Numbered from the stretch's first letter, positions 26,489 through 34,970 are shown. The stretch: 64,000 bases of DNA from JARBUG01 sp035628915 (GCA_035628915.1 DASPIW010000021.1:1-64000); one strand, 5' to 3'. The notes: generated by a model from the letters alone, not told the origin. Made by a program: numbers and translations.

Positions 26489-26606
26489 GCTATAATCCTG
26501 GTCCTTGGCCGCTTTGCCAGGGCTGTTTCATATAGGCAAAACCGACCTGGTCGACAACCAGCGTATACCATCCAAGGGGTTGGTGTATCCATATGGCAAT
26601 ATCGGA

Positions 26607-26636
26607 ACGGACCGAATCGGGTCCGTTTTTCTTTTT
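26607..26636 (+). terminator. Terminator-like hairpin 46 bp before rny
   Basis: ACGGACC (26607-26613) pairs with GGTCCGT (26620-26626), followed by a broken T run TTTTCTTTTT. It lies inside the rny leader. Confidence 0.7.
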
Positions 26637-26681
26637 GCTGTTGGATGGAATTTTCCAGGTTACTAAGAACAGGAGGTGAAA

Positions 26682-28232
26682 CTGATTTTTGTCGAGATTT
26701 TGTTAGCGCTATTGGGACTGATCATCGGTAGCGGCGCCGGCTTCTACATCGGCAATCAGTACTACCAGAACCAGTCCAAGAAGAAGCTGAACTCGGCTGA
26801 AGCACGTTCACGCACCATTATTGACGACGCACTGCGGGAAGCCGAGGCTAAGAAAAAGGAAGCCGTTCTCGAAGCCAAGGAAGAAGTTCACCGGCTTCGG
26901 GCGGACTTTGAGCGCGAGACGAAGGAACGGCGCAATGAGACACAGCGTCTGGAGCGGCGCCTTCTGCAGAAGGAAGAGACCCTCGACCGCAAGGTCGAGT
27001 CGCTGGAGCGGAAGGAAGAAGGCCTCTCCCGCCGGGAACGGGATCTGGAAAAGCAGCATGCAGCGGTCCAGGAGATCCTGGCCAAGCAGCTCGCCGAACT
27101 GGAGCGCATCTCCGGGTTGACTACCGAGGAAGCTCGGAAAATCTTCCTCGAACAGGTGGAGGGCGACGCCCGGGGTGATGCGGCGAAGCTGATTCGTGAA
27201 ATCGAATCCGAAGCGCGGGAGAACGCTGAAAAGCGTGCCCGTGAAATCGTCGGCATCGCCATCCAGCGGGTGGCCGCCGACCACTCCTCCGAGCTGACCG
27301 TCTCCGTTGTCCAGCTGCCCAACGACGAAATGAAGGGCCGCATCATCGGGCGTGAGGGACGCAACATCCGCACGCTGGAGACCCTGACCGGTATCGATCT
27401 GATCATCGACGATACGCCGGAAGCGGTGGTCCTTTCCGGGTTCGATCCTGTCCGCCGCGAGGTGGCCAAGATCGCCCTGCAGAAGCTGATCGCCGACGGC
27501 CGCATCCACCCTGCCCGCATTGAGGAGATGGTGGAGAAGGCCCAGCGGGAAGTTGAGAACCGGATTCGGGAACAGGGTGAAGCTGCCTGCTTCGAGTTGG
27601 GCATTCACAACCTCCATCCGGAACTGATCAAGCTGCTCGGCAGGCTGAGCTTCCGAACGTCTTACGGGCAGAACGTCCTCAAGCACTCCGTCGAAGTCGC
27701 CCACCTGGCCGGCGTCATGGCCGCCGAACTGGGCGTCAACGTAGAAGTGGCGAAGCGGGCGGGCCTGCTGCACGACATCGGCAAGGCGGTCGACCACGAA
27801 ATCGAAGGTCCGCACGTGGCCATCGGCGTATCGCTGCTCAAGCGGTACAAGGAGTCGGGCGAGACGATTCATGCCATGGAGTGCCACCACGGCGACGTGG
27901 AACCCCATAGCGTGGAGGCGGTCATCGTCACGGCTGCCGACGCCATTTCCGCGGCCCGGCCGGGCGCCCGGCGCGAGACGCTGGAGACCTACATCAAGCG
28001 GCTTGAGAAGCTGGAGAACCTGGCTGACGGCTTCGACGGCGTGGAGAAGTCCTTCGCCATTCAGGCCGGCCGCGAGATCCGGGTCATGGTCAAGCCTGAG
28101 AAGATCGACGATTACTCGGCCATCAAACTGACCAAAGATATCGCCAAGAAGATCGAGGAAGAGCTCGAGTATCCCGGTCAGATCAAGGTGGTTGTGGTTC
28201 GTGAAACCCGGGCCGTGGAGTACGCCCGGTAA
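26682..28232 (+). CDS. rny: Ribonuclease Y
   Basis: The about 516-residue protein has the full RNase Y layout: N-terminal membrane anchor (about 2-22), long coiled coil (about 28-180, rich in Glu/Lys/Arg), KH domain with GRIIGREGRNIR (about 215-245), and HD domain with LLHDIGKAVDHE (about 362). It is the membrane-bound endoribonuclease that starts decay of many mRNAs in Firmicutes. The start is unusual: AGGAGGTG (26671-26678) overlaps the only in-frame GTG (26676), so initiation is probably at CTG 26682 or ATT 26685, with spacing 5 or 8. Confidence 0.95.
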   Translation: MIFVEILLALLGLIIGSGAGFYIGNQYYQNQSKKKLNSAEARSRTIIDDALREAEAKKKEAVLEAKEEVHRLRADFERETKERRNETQRLERRLLQKEETLDRKVESLERKEEGLSRRERDLEKQHAAVQEILAKQLAELERISGLTTEEARKIFLEQVEGDARGDAAKLIREIESEARENAEKRAREIVGIAIQRVAADHSSELTVSVVQLPNDEMKGRIIGREGRNIRTLETLTGIDLIIDDTPEAVVLSGFDPVRREVAKIALQKLIADGRIHPARIEEMVEKAQREVENRIREQGEAACFELGIHNLHPELIKLLGRLSFRTSYGQNVLKHSVEVAHLAGVMAAELGVNVEVAKRAGLLHDIGKAVDHEIEGPHVAIGVSLLKRYKESGETIHAMECHHGDVEPHSVEAVIVTAADAISAARPGARRETLETYIKRLEKLENLADGFDGVEKSFAIQAGREIRVMVKPEKIDDYSAIKLTKDIAKKIEEELEYPGQIKVVVVRETRAVEYAR

Positions 28233-28276
28233 GAGCCGCGAACCTTTGCGGATCGGAACTGCGTCTAAGAGATAGG

Positions 28277-28313
28277 GAGCAGCCGGTGGGCATCTGCTCG
28301 CCGGCGCTCTTTT
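28277..28313 (+). terminator. Rho-independent terminator after rny
   Basis: GAGC-A-GCCGG pairs with CCGGC-GCTC around a loop of about 15 nt, followed by TTTT. Confidence 0.75.
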
Positions 28314-28375
28314 GTGCGCGGCGCAGGAATTGCCCAATGGTTCGTGGAACAGGGCTGTGAAGGCAGGTGAGTGTG

Positions 28376-28891
28376 GTGGTCCATCGCAGAAGAGAAGATC
28401 CCGTCTCCCGGAGTGTCGGTCTCCTGATCAGCGTGCTGGTGCGCTATCCCGAAGTCGGCACCGTCAAGTACGAGCCACGGCAACAGACCATCCGCATGAG
28501 CTTACTGATCACAGGCGAGCTGACTGAGGACGACTGGACCCGTACGGAGGACACGTTTTTCGATACGCTGGAGGTCTACCACATGCTCGAGCAGAGGCAG
28601 CCTGCCGTGCTCCATGTGGAGGCGGACAACCTTGGCGACCTGACCACGGTCTCCATCACTCGCGATGCGTCCACGCTGACCCCCGAAGAGATTTACACCA
28701 TCGTGGAGTACTTCCGGGAGCGGTTCAGCGGCCGTCTGGTGACAGAACCGGTCGAAATGGGCAACGAGGACGAGTGGCTGGCCCAGGACGAAGCGATCGA
28801 GAACATGGTGGCCAACATGGAGCAGAGCCGGTCGGGGCGCAACCTGATCGCGATCCGTGAAGACGGCCGGGTCATGGTCTTTCAAAAGTAG
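28376..28891 (+). CDS. Acidic protein of unknown function next to rny
   Basis: The 171-residue protein has a basic start (VHRRRED), then SVGLLISVLVRYPEVGTVKYEP, an amphipathic middle and an acidic C-terminal half (EEIYTIVEYFRERFSGR, GNEDEWLAQDEAIENM). There is no signal peptide. I recognise no family. Start chosen at GTG 28376 (AGGTG six bases upstream); GTG 28367 overlaps that site. It lies between two terminators, so it may be a single-gene unit. Confidence 0.75.
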   Translation: MVHRRREDPVSRSVGLLISVLVRYPEVGTVKYEPRQQTIRMSLLITGELTEDDWTRTEDTFFDTLEVYHMLEQRQPAVLHVEADNLGDLTTVSITRDASTLTPEEIYTIVEYFRERFSGRLVTEPVEMGNEDEWLAQDEAIENMVANMEQSRSGRNLIAIREDGRVMVFQK

Positions 28892-28900
28892 GTGTGTCTG

Positions 28901-28930
28901 GGGCCGGGGGGCGTTATCGCTCTCCGGCCC
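28901..28930 (+). terminator. GC hairpin terminator
   Basis: GGGCCGG (28901-28907) pairs with CCGGCCC (28924-28930); a weak TCAAGTTATCTTTT tail follows. Confidence 0.6.
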
Positions 28931-29003
28931 TCAAGTTATCTTTTGCCCTCGTTCCGTTGACTCCGTGGCACCCGGTGCTATGCTCACCTTGGAGGTGTTC
29001 GGA

Positions 29004-29591
29004 ATGAGAGTACTCGGAATTGTGGGCAGCCCCCGGAGAGGCGGCAACACGGATGTGCTGGTCGGGGAGGTTCTGCGGGGCGCCGCAAGCCATGGCGCAC
29101 ACGTCCAAACAGTCTATCTGAACGATCTGAACATCCGAGGGTGCCAGGCGTGCGAAGCGTGCAAGGGGGGCAACGGATATGTCGGCTGCATACAGGATGA
29201 CGACATGTTGGGGCTCTACGATGACCTGATCGCCGCGGACGCCATTGTCATCGGGACCCCGATTTACTACTTTGGGCCGTCGGCGCAGACTAAGCTGTTT
29301 CTCGACCGCTGGTATTCGCTCCACTACAAGCAGGACGGCCGGCGTCACAACAAGCTGACAGGCAAGCAGATGGTGCTGGCGATGCCGTACGGAGACGACA
29401 ATCCATTCTTTGCGGGCGCTCCGAACGCGTACGGAACGTTCCGCGACGCGGCGGCCTGGTGCGGCATGAAGATCGCGGCGGTGCTCCAGGCAACGGCCAA
29501 CAAGCCGGGGGAGATCCGGGAGAACCAGCGGGTCATGCAGGAGGCCTATGACGCCGGAAAAAGCCTGGCGGCGGCGGGTCCCACCCCGTGA
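29004..29591 (+). CDS. Flavodoxin-like NAD(P)H-dependent FMN oxidoreductase
   Basis: The 195-residue protein has the FMN phosphate loop GSPRRGGNT, the cysteine-containing CQACEACKG insert seen in iron-sulfur-flavoprotein-type oxidoreductases, and GTPIYYFGPSAQTKLFLDRW. The Cys set (CxxCxxC plus a later Cys) could hold a cluster or be redox-active. Substrate unknown. ATG 29004 follows GGAGGTG by 6 bases. Confidence 0.9.
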   Translation: MRVLGIVGSPRRGGNTDVLVGEVLRGAASHGAHVQTVYLNDLNIRGCQACEACKGGNGYVGCIQDDDMLGLYDDLIAADAIVIGTPIYYFGPSAQTKLFLDRWYSLHYKQDGRRHNKLTGKQMVLAMPYGDDNPFFAGAPNAYGTFRDAAAWCGMKIAAVLQATANKPGEIRENQRVMQEAYDAGKSLAAAGPTP

Positions 29592-29593
29592 CG

Positions 29594-29630
29594 CGCGGGC
29601 AGGCCGAACGTTATCCTGCCCGCGAAATAT
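29594..29630 (+). terminator. Rho-independent terminator
   Basis: CGCGGGCAG (29594-29602) pairs with CTGCCCGCG (29616-29624), followed by AAATATTTCTTT. Confidence 0.75.
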
Positions 29631-29853
29631 TTCTTTAGCCCCCTCGAACTTTCACACGGAAAGCCTCGTATTGTTCAGTGACGGCAAACGCAGGCCGTCA
29701 CCTACCGCCCCGGCCACCCGTTCCAACACATGGAAGGAGGACGATACGAAGCACCCTGCACAGCATGGCGGGCGCCCTTTCAGGTATAATGGACCTGACC
29801 GGGCCCCGGCGAAGTGCAGAGAAGAACTAGCGAACGACACAGGAGGCTACAGC

Positions 29854-30645
29854 TTGCGGATTCTCTTTTTTGGCGACGTAGTCGGCCGGCCCGGGCGAGA
29901 TGTGCTCCGGGCACGCATGAACCCATTGCGCGAATCGCTCCGTGCCGATGTGGTCGTCGTCAACGGCGAAAACGCCGCCGGGGGCGCCGGCATTACTGCA
30001 CAGATCTGCCGGGAATGGTTTGACGCCGGGGTGGATGCGATCACCCTGGGCAATCATGCGTGGGATAAACGGGAGATCGCCACATACATTGATGAGGAAC
30101 CCAGATTGATTCGGCCCATTAACTTCCCTCCGGGTACGCCGGGGTACGGATCATATGTGGTCAAGCGCAACGGTCAGCCCGTAGCTGCCATCGTACAGGC
30201 GCATGGGCGGGTCTTTTCACCGCTGCTCTTGGGTGATCCGTTTCGCGGACTGGAGGAGGTGGTGCAGCAGCTTCGCCAGGTCACGCCGGTGATCATTGTC
30301 GATATGCATGGAGAAGCCACCTCCGAAAAGGTGGCCATGGGCTGGTTTCTGGACGGCAAGGTTTCAGCCGTCGTGGGCACCCACACGCACGTGCAGACCG
30401 CTGACGAGGTCATACTGCCCGGCGGCACCGCCTATCTGACGGATGTCGGCATGTGCGGGCCGTGGGTTTCCGTCATCGGGACGAATGTTGAACTCGTGCT
30501 TGAGCGCTTCCTGACCCAGATGCCGGTCCGGTTGGAGGTGGCCGCGGGGCCGGCTATCCTCTCCGCCGTGGTGATTGATATAGATTCTGCCACGGGCCGG
30601 GCCACAGCCATTGAGCGCATTTTGGAGAGAACTTTGGAAAAGTAG
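29854..30645 (+). CDS. ymdB: YmdB-family metallophosphoesterase
   Basis: The 263-residue protein matches the YmdB phosphodiesterase family, including FFGDVVGRPGR, VVNGENAAGGAGIT, TLGNHAWDKREI, DMHGEATSEK and GTHTHVQTADE, which supply the two-metal site. In Bacillus it cleaves 2',3'-cyclic nucleotides and controls motility/biofilm fate. Location near rny and before spoVS matches the order in other spore formers. TTG 29854 follows AGGAGG by 7 bases. Confidence 0.95.
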   Translation: MRILFFGDVVGRPGRDVLRARMNPLRESLRADVVVVNGENAAGGAGITAQICREWFDAGVDAITLGNHAWDKREIATYIDEEPRLIRPINFPPGTPGYGSYVVKRNGQPVAAIVQAHGRVFSPLLLGDPFRGLEEVVQQLRQVTPVIIVDMHGEATSEKVAMGWFLDGKVSAVVGTHTHVQTADEVILPGGTAYLTDVGMCGPWVSVIGTNVELVLERFLTQMPVRLEVAAGPAILSAVVIDIDSATGRATAIERILERTLEK

Positions 30646-30649
30646 GCGC

Positions 30650-30678
30650 TTGATGGGATTGCTGGAAACTGATAACAT
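30650..30678 (+). promoter_or_regulatory. Possible spoVS promoter
   Basis: TTGATG (30650-30655), 17 bp, TAACAT (30673-30678) lies between ymdB and spoVS. Sporulation sigma factors use other sequences, so this assignment is weak. Confidence 0.35.
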
Positions 30679-30721
30679 ACCTTCAGAGGATACCTTAGAT
30701 TCCAGGGAGGGGACATTTGTC

Positions 30722-30982
30722 ATGGAAGTTTTAAAAGTCTCGGCTAAGTCCAGCCCAAATGCCGTCGCAGGTGCTCTGGCCGGCTGCCTTCGTGAGCGGG
30801 GAGCCGCGGAAATCCAGGCAATCGGTGCAGGGGCTCTCAACCAGGCCGTCAAGGCCGTTGCGATCGCACGGGGCTTCGTCGCACCCAGTGGAATGGATTT
30901 GATCTGTATCCCGGCATTCACCGACCTGCGGATCGACGGCGAGGAGCGGACCGCCATCAAGCTAATCGTAGAACCCCGATAA
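30722..30982 (+). CDS. spoVS: Stage V sporulation protein S
   Basis: The 86-residue Alba-like protein matches SpoVS nearly throughout (MEVLKVSAKSSPNAVAGALAG, AIGAGALNQAVKAVAIARG, DLICIPAFTDLRIDGEERTA). It is a putative nucleic-acid-binding regulator of late sporulation. ATG 30722 follows GGAGGGG. A strong terminator lies 17 bp after its stop. Confidence 0.97.
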   Translation: MEVLKVSAKSSPNAVAGALAGCLRERGAAEIQAIGAGALNQAVKAVAIARGFVAPSGMDLICIPAFTDLRIDGEERTAIKLIVEPR

Positions 30983-30999
30983 GACGGGTTACATACGTT

Positions 31000-31030
31000 C
31001 CGCCCGGCCGTGGGGGCCGGGCGGCTTTTC
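31000..31030 (+). terminator. Strong Rho-independent terminator after spoVS
   Basis: CCGCCCGGCC (31000-31009) pairs perfectly with GGCCGGGCGG (31015-31024), followed by CTTTTC. Confidence 0.9.
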
Positions 31031-31098
31031 TTAGGAGGGTTTTCCGAAGCGGAGTGGAAGAGAATAATTTGGGATGCTAAGTATTGGGGGCGAATCAT

Positions 31099-32082
31099 GT
31101 GGATGTAATGGCCCGGGCACTGGAGCTACATACCAAGTACCCCGTGATCGACGGCCATGCCGACAGCATACTGGACCCGCTGGAAGGCATGCGGACGCTG
31201 CACGAACGGTCTGACAAAGGACATATCGACTGGCCCCGGTGCCGCGAGGCGAAGCTGACCTGCACGGTGCAGGCGGCATGGCCCGATCCCAAATACTATC
31301 CGGTGGCGCCCAGGCGGGTCGGGCAGGAGATCGACGCTCTGCTGACCGAGATCGAGCAGGGCGGCCAATCGGTTCGCCTGGCCCTGACGGCTACCGATAT
31401 CCGGGCGGCTCACGCCGGCGGGCAACTGGGTGTGCTGCTCAACATTGAAGGGGCCGAAGGCATTCAGGGCTCTCTGGCCCTGCTCCGCAACTACTATCGG
31501 CTCGGCGTCCGCATGATGGGCCTCGTCTGGGCCCACCGCAACGAAGTGGCAGACGGCAACGCGGAGTATGCCGGCGGCGGCGGTGGACTGACCGTATTCG
31601 GCCGGGAAGTCGTGCGCGAAATGAACCGGCTGGGGATGCTGATCGACCTTGCGCACATTACCCCGAAAGGGTTTTTCGACGTACTGGAAGTCTCCGAGCA
31701 GCCGGTGCTCTTTACGCACGGCAACTGCCATGCCCTGTGGGCCCATCCGCGCAACCTGACGGATGAGCAGATCAAGGCTTTGGCTCAAAAAGGCGGCGTC
31801 TTCGGCATCTCGTTTGTCAACTCGTTCATGAATAAGGAGACCGCCACCCTGAAAACGGTGGCCGATCACATTGACCACGTCTGCCAGGTGGTGGGCTCCG
31901 CGGACCTGGCTGCGTACGGTTCCGATCTGGACGGCTGCACGCCGCCGCCCGGGCTCGAGGACGTCACCCGTCTGCCGGCCCTGACAGCCGAACTGCTGAG
32001 CCGGGGGTATTCGGAAGCGGATATCGCAAAGATACTCGGCGGCAACTACCTGCGGGTTTTTGAGCAGGTCTTGAGAGGGTAG
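31099..32082 (+). CDS. Membrane dipeptidase (M19 family)
   Basis: The 327-residue protein matches M19 renal-dipeptidase-like enzymes: VIDGHADSI (first metal ligands), LLNIEGAEGI (bridging Glu), IDLAHI, PVLFTHGNCHAL and the late YGSDLDG. The two-zinc enzyme cleaves dipeptides, often with a D-residue at the C-terminal side. No signal peptide is visible, so it is probably cytoplasmic. GTG 31099 has GGGGG eight bases upstream; TTG 31084 and ATG 31108 are alternatives. pepA follows 34 bp later, suggesting a peptide-use operon. Confidence 0.92.
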   Translation: MDVMARALELHTKYPVIDGHADSILDPLEGMRTLHERSDKGHIDWPRCREAKLTCTVQAAWPDPKYYPVAPRRVGQEIDALLTEIEQGGQSVRLALTATDIRAAHAGGQLGVLLNIEGAEGIQGSLALLRNYYRLGVRMMGLVWAHRNEVADGNAEYAGGGGGLTVFGREVVREMNRLGMLIDLAHITPKGFFDVLEVSEQPVLFTHGNCHALWAHPRNLTDEQIKALAQKGGVFGISFVNSFMNKETATLKTVADHIDHVCQVVGSADLAAYGSDLDGCTPPPGLEDVTRLPALTAELLSRGYSEADIAKILGGNYLRVFEQVLRG

Positions 32083-32116
32083 GCGTCTTGATCCACTGCA
32101 CAAGGGAGGTTCAACC

Positions 32117-33583
32117 GTGGAAGTTCGTACTCTGAATAAGCCCCTGTCCGAGGTTCAGGCGGATGTGCTCGTACTGCCCATTTGCGAAGGGGCTGTCCAT
32201 CTAGCGGCGGCCGATCTGCAGAGTGTGATAGCCCAGGCACATGATGATTTCACCGGCGAGTTTGGTCAGACACTGGTGATCTACACCGCCGGCAAAATCG
32301 CCGCGCGCAAGCTCCTGGCCGTCGGGCTGGGCAAGGAAGAGAAGGTGGATCTGCGCAAGCTCCGCCGTGCCGCCGGCATGGCGGCCCGCGCCGCACGTGA
32401 TTCAGGGGCGCCGACCGTGGCCTTTGCCCTTCCCGCCGTGGGCGGACTGCAGCCCGGCAAGGCGGCCCAGTTCCTGGTGGAGGGCGCCCTGCATGGCCTG
32501 CACCGCTTTGAGAGCTATAAGTCGGAGCAGGAAGACAAGCCCCAGGTAGGCGCACTTGTCATCGTCGGCGGGCCGGAAGTCGAAGAAGGAGCATACTACG
32601 GCCGGGTCGTGGGTGAGGCGACCAATCTGACCCGGTCGATCAACTGGATGCCCGGCAACTATCTGCATGCCCGGAAGCTGGCGGAAACGGCACAGGCGAT
32701 CTGTGCCGAAGTGGGCATCGAAATTGAAGTGTATGATAAAAAGGGCTGCGAGGAGCTGGGCCTCGGCCTGCTGCTGGCCGTCAACCAGGGCTCCGCCGAA
32801 GAGCCGCGCTTCATCGTCATGCGCTACAAGGGGAACGGCGGCAAGGGGCCGTGGCTCGGCATCGTTGGCAAGGGACTGACTTTTGACTCGGGCGGCGTCT
32901 CGATCAAGCCGTCGGACAATATGTGGGACATGAAGTACGACATGTCCGGCGGCGGGGCCGTCCTTGGCGCCGTCAAGGCGATTGGGCAGCTGAAGCCGAA
33001 GGCGGACATACTTTTCGTGGTGCCCGCCACGGACAACATGCCAGACGGCGGCGCCTACAAGCCCGGCGACGTGATCAGCGGCCTGTCCGGCAAGACGGTG
33101 GAGGTGCGGTCGACGGACGCCGAAGGCCGCCTGATCCTGGCGGACGGCCTCGCGTATGCCGTGAAGCAGGGCTGCGCCAATCTGATCGAAGCGTCCACGC
33201 TGACCGGCGCCGCCCAGATTGCCCTCGGCCCCATTCGCATGGGCATCGTTTCCAACAACGACGCCTGGGAGGATGAGGTGTTCGCGGCGATCGAGGAGGC
33301 CGGGGAGCGGGGCTGGAAGCTGCCCCATGACCCCGAGTACCACGAGCTGTTCAAGAGCCCGATTGCCGACATGTCCAACACCGGGACAGCCCGCGCGGCC
33401 GGCACCACCGTGGGCGGCCTCTTCCTGATGAGCCATGTGGGCGATGTGCCCTGCGTGCACCTGGACATCGCCGCTCAGGCCTGGAAAGGCAGTACCGACA
33501 AATATGAAGACGAAGGTGCCACGGGTGTCGCTGTCAAGTCGTTCGTCCGTGCCGCCATGCGTTTTGCGGAGGGAAATGCGTAG
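32117..33583 (+). CDS. pepA: Leucyl aminopeptidase (M17)
   Basis: The 488-residue protein has the M17 catalytic half with GKGLTFDSGGVSIKPS (metal ligand and active-site Lys), DMSGGGAVLG, ATDNMPDGGAYKPGD and the signature NTDAEGRLILADGL varied here to STDAEGRLILADGL. It is a two-metal hexameric aminopeptidase in the cytoplasm. GTG start after GGGAGG. Its stop codon abuts the ATG of the PHP gene. Confidence 0.96.
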   Translation: MEVRTLNKPLSEVQADVLVLPICEGAVHLAAADLQSVIAQAHDDFTGEFGQTLVIYTAGKIAARKLLAVGLGKEEKVDLRKLRRAAGMAARAARDSGAPTVAFALPAVGGLQPGKAAQFLVEGALHGLHRFESYKSEQEDKPQVGALVIVGGPEVEEGAYYGRVVGEATNLTRSINWMPGNYLHARKLAETAQAICAEVGIEIEVYDKKGCEELGLGLLLAVNQGSAEEPRFIVMRYKGNGGKGPWLGIVGKGLTFDSGGVSIKPSDNMWDMKYDMSGGGAVLGAVKAIGQLKPKADILFVVPATDNMPDGGAYKPGDVISGLSGKTVEVRSTDAEGRLILADGLAYAVKQGCANLIEASTLTGAAQIALGPIRMGIVSNNDAWEDEVFAAIEEAGERGWKLPHDPEYHELFKSPIADMSNTGTARAAGTTVGGLFLMSHVGDVPCVHLDIAAQAWKGSTDKYEDEGATGVAVKSFVRAAMRFAEGNA

Positions 33584-34456
33584 ATGGTCCATATCCCGAT
33601 GCCCGCCCCCCAGGGGCGGGCTGACCTTCATAATCACACCACGGCGTCCGACGGCACGTACCCACCGGCCGAGCAGGTGAAGTGGGCGGCCGCACAGGGG
33701 CTGGCGGCGGTGGCAATCACCGATCATGACACCATTGCCGGGTGGGATGAGGCGCTGGAGGCCGGCTCCCGGGCGGGCATTGAGATCGTGCCGGGCTGTG
33801 AGCTGTCGACGGAAGTGGGGAAGACAGAGGTCCACATTCTCGCCTACTATTTCGACCGGATGGAGCCGACGATGGTCGCCCTGCTGGAGCGGATGCGCGG
33901 CGGTCGGAAAGCCCGGGCTGCCGAGGCTGTGGCGAAGCTGCATCAGCTGGGCTACACGCAGGTGAGCCTGGAGCGGGTACTGGAGTTGGGCGGCGAGACG
34001 GTGGGGCGCCCGCACCTGGCGCAGGTGCTGGTCGAGTGCGGCATCTGCCGGGCCAAGGACGAGGCTTTCGACCGGTTCCTGGCCCAGGGCAAGGCGGCTT
34101 ATGTGCCGCGGCCGAAGCTGACCCCTGACGAGGCGATTGCCGTGATCAAGGGGGCGGGCGGCGTGCCGGTCATCGCCCACCCCGGGCTGATTCGGGATGA
34201 TAAGTGGGTACGGCACTTTGTCGCAGCGGGCGCCATGGGTATCGAGGCGTACCATACCGATCACTCGGAGAATCAGCGGCAGTTCTACGCCCGCTGGGCC
34301 CTGGACGCCGGTCTGATTGCCACGGGCGGCACCGATAGCCATGGCCCGAAGGGGATGCGAACGGTGGTTCCGGGCAGCGTAAACGTCGCCATGGATGTTG
34401 TGGCGCAGCTGAAGCGGGCCAGCGAGTACTGGCTGCGCACGGCAGGAATGGCATAG
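33584..34456 (+). CDS. PHP-domain phosphoesterase (nucleoside bisphosphate phosphatase-like)
   Basis: The 290-residue protein has the PHP motifs DLHNHTTASDGT, ITDHDT, VPGCELS, VIAHPGL and GGTDSHG in the RNase AM/YciV order. Related enzymes remove the 3' phosphate of 3',5'-bisphosphate nucleotides and trim 5' ends of RNA. The start abuts pepA directly, so translation is coupled. Confidence 0.9.
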   Translation: MVHIPMPAPQGRADLHNHTTASDGTYPPAEQVKWAAAQGLAAVAITDHDTIAGWDEALEAGSRAGIEIVPGCELSTEVGKTEVHILAYYFDRMEPTMVALLERMRGGRKARAAEAVAKLHQLGYTQVSLERVLELGGETVGRPHLAQVLVECGICRAKDEAFDRFLAQGKAAYVPRPKLTPDEAIAVIKGAGGVPVIAHPGLIRDDKWVRHFVAAGAMGIEAYHTDHSENQRQFYARWALDAGLIATGGTDSHGPKGMRTVVPGSVNVAMDVVAQLKRASEYWLRTAGMA

Positions 34457-34516
34457 AACCTCCGGCCCATCGGTATAATAGGAGTACTATAATCAATGGG
34501 CAGGGGAGGGGACGGC

Positions 34517-34786
34517 GTGGATAATTTGGATGAAGTAAGCCAGCTGCGCCAGCGGGTGCGCGTCCTCGAGGAACGGATCCAGGGGCTGCGTGCCAGCCGC
34601 CGCATCCTGATGAACCTGCTGGCGGCCCAGGAGCGGGAGAAGCGGAGCCGCATTCAGCGCCTGGAGCAGGAGAACGTCCGGCTGCAGCAGCGCAGCTCCC
34701 GGTTTGCCCGGGAAGTGCTGGATAAGAATATCCGCATCATCCGCCTGCAGGAGTCGCTCCGCACCGGGGCAGAGGATATTGGATGA
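34517..34786 (+). CDS. Small coiled-coil protein
   Basis: The 89-residue protein is predicted to form one continuous coiled coil (QLRQRVRVLEERIQGLRASRR through KSRIQRLEQENVRLQQRSSRF) with leucine-type heptads. It resembles small structural or regulatory coiled coils; no family is recognised. GTG 34517 follows GGGAGGGG. Two TATAAT boxes (34474 and 34488) lie upstream without a clear -35 box. Confidence 0.8.
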   Translation: MDNLDEVSQLRQRVRVLEERIQGLRASRRILMNLLAAQEREKRSRIQRLEQENVRLQQRSSRFAREVLDKNIRIIRLQESLRTGAEDIG

Positions 34787-34792
34787 TGGTTT

Positions 34793-34834
34793 GCCCCGTG
34801 CGGCGCGCTTGTGGCGCTGCACGGGGCTCGTTTT
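34793..34834 (+). terminator. Rho-independent terminator
   Basis: GCCCCGTGC (34793-34801) pairs with GCACGGGGC (34819-34827), with inner GGCGC/GCGCT pairing, followed by TCGTTTT. Confidence 0.88.
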
Positions 34835-34848
34835 GGTCGGGAAAGTGG

Positions 34849-34921
34849 AATAGCCACGGAGGACGCGGAGAACACGGAATGGGGTTTCTCCCTTCCGCGT
34901 TTTCCGCATCCGTGGCTAATT
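34849..34921. repeat. Long imperfect palindromic repeat
   Basis: The left arm (34849-34879) is nearly complementary to the right arm (34893-34921) around a 13-nt loop. Its core CACGGAGGACGCGGAGA recurs in the element near 15611-15661. It lies between two terminators and no gene spans it. Confidence 0.75.
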
Positions 34922-34927
34922 CCGGTC

Positions 34928-34958
34928 CAAAAGAAGCCCCGGAGCTACAGCCCCGGGG
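34928..34958 (-). terminator. Minus-strand terminator of the small gene at 34971
   Basis: Read on the minus strand, CCCCGG pairs with CCGGGG over a 10-nt loop, followed by CTTCTTTT. Confidence 0.75.
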
Positions 34959-34970
34959 TGAACGCGGTTC

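Larger units (their letters stand above)
26395..26670 (+). ncRNA. Candidate rny leader or small RNA with two internal terminators
   Basis: Between the promoter and rny lie a compact hairpin ACGGG-CATT-CCCGT followed by TTTT (26471-26488), a second TATAAT (26491-26496), a CTGGT/ACCAG hairpin, an ATACCA/TGGTGTAT hairpin, and a second terminator-like stem (26607-26613 with 26620-26626) followed by TTTTTCTTTTT. No ORF is evident. This fits attenuation of rny, autoregulation by RNA cleavage, or a separate small RNA of about 95 nt ending at 26488. I could not match a known riboswitch class. Confidence 0.45.

Noticed and set aside
26491..26496. TATAAT as a second full promoter for rny
   Set aside because: No acceptable -35 box is found at 16-18 bp upstream; kept only as a possibility in the leader entry.
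32402..34342. 646-codon minus-strand open frame
   Set aside because: It is antisense to pepA and the PHP gene, both certain; its length follows from high GC content.
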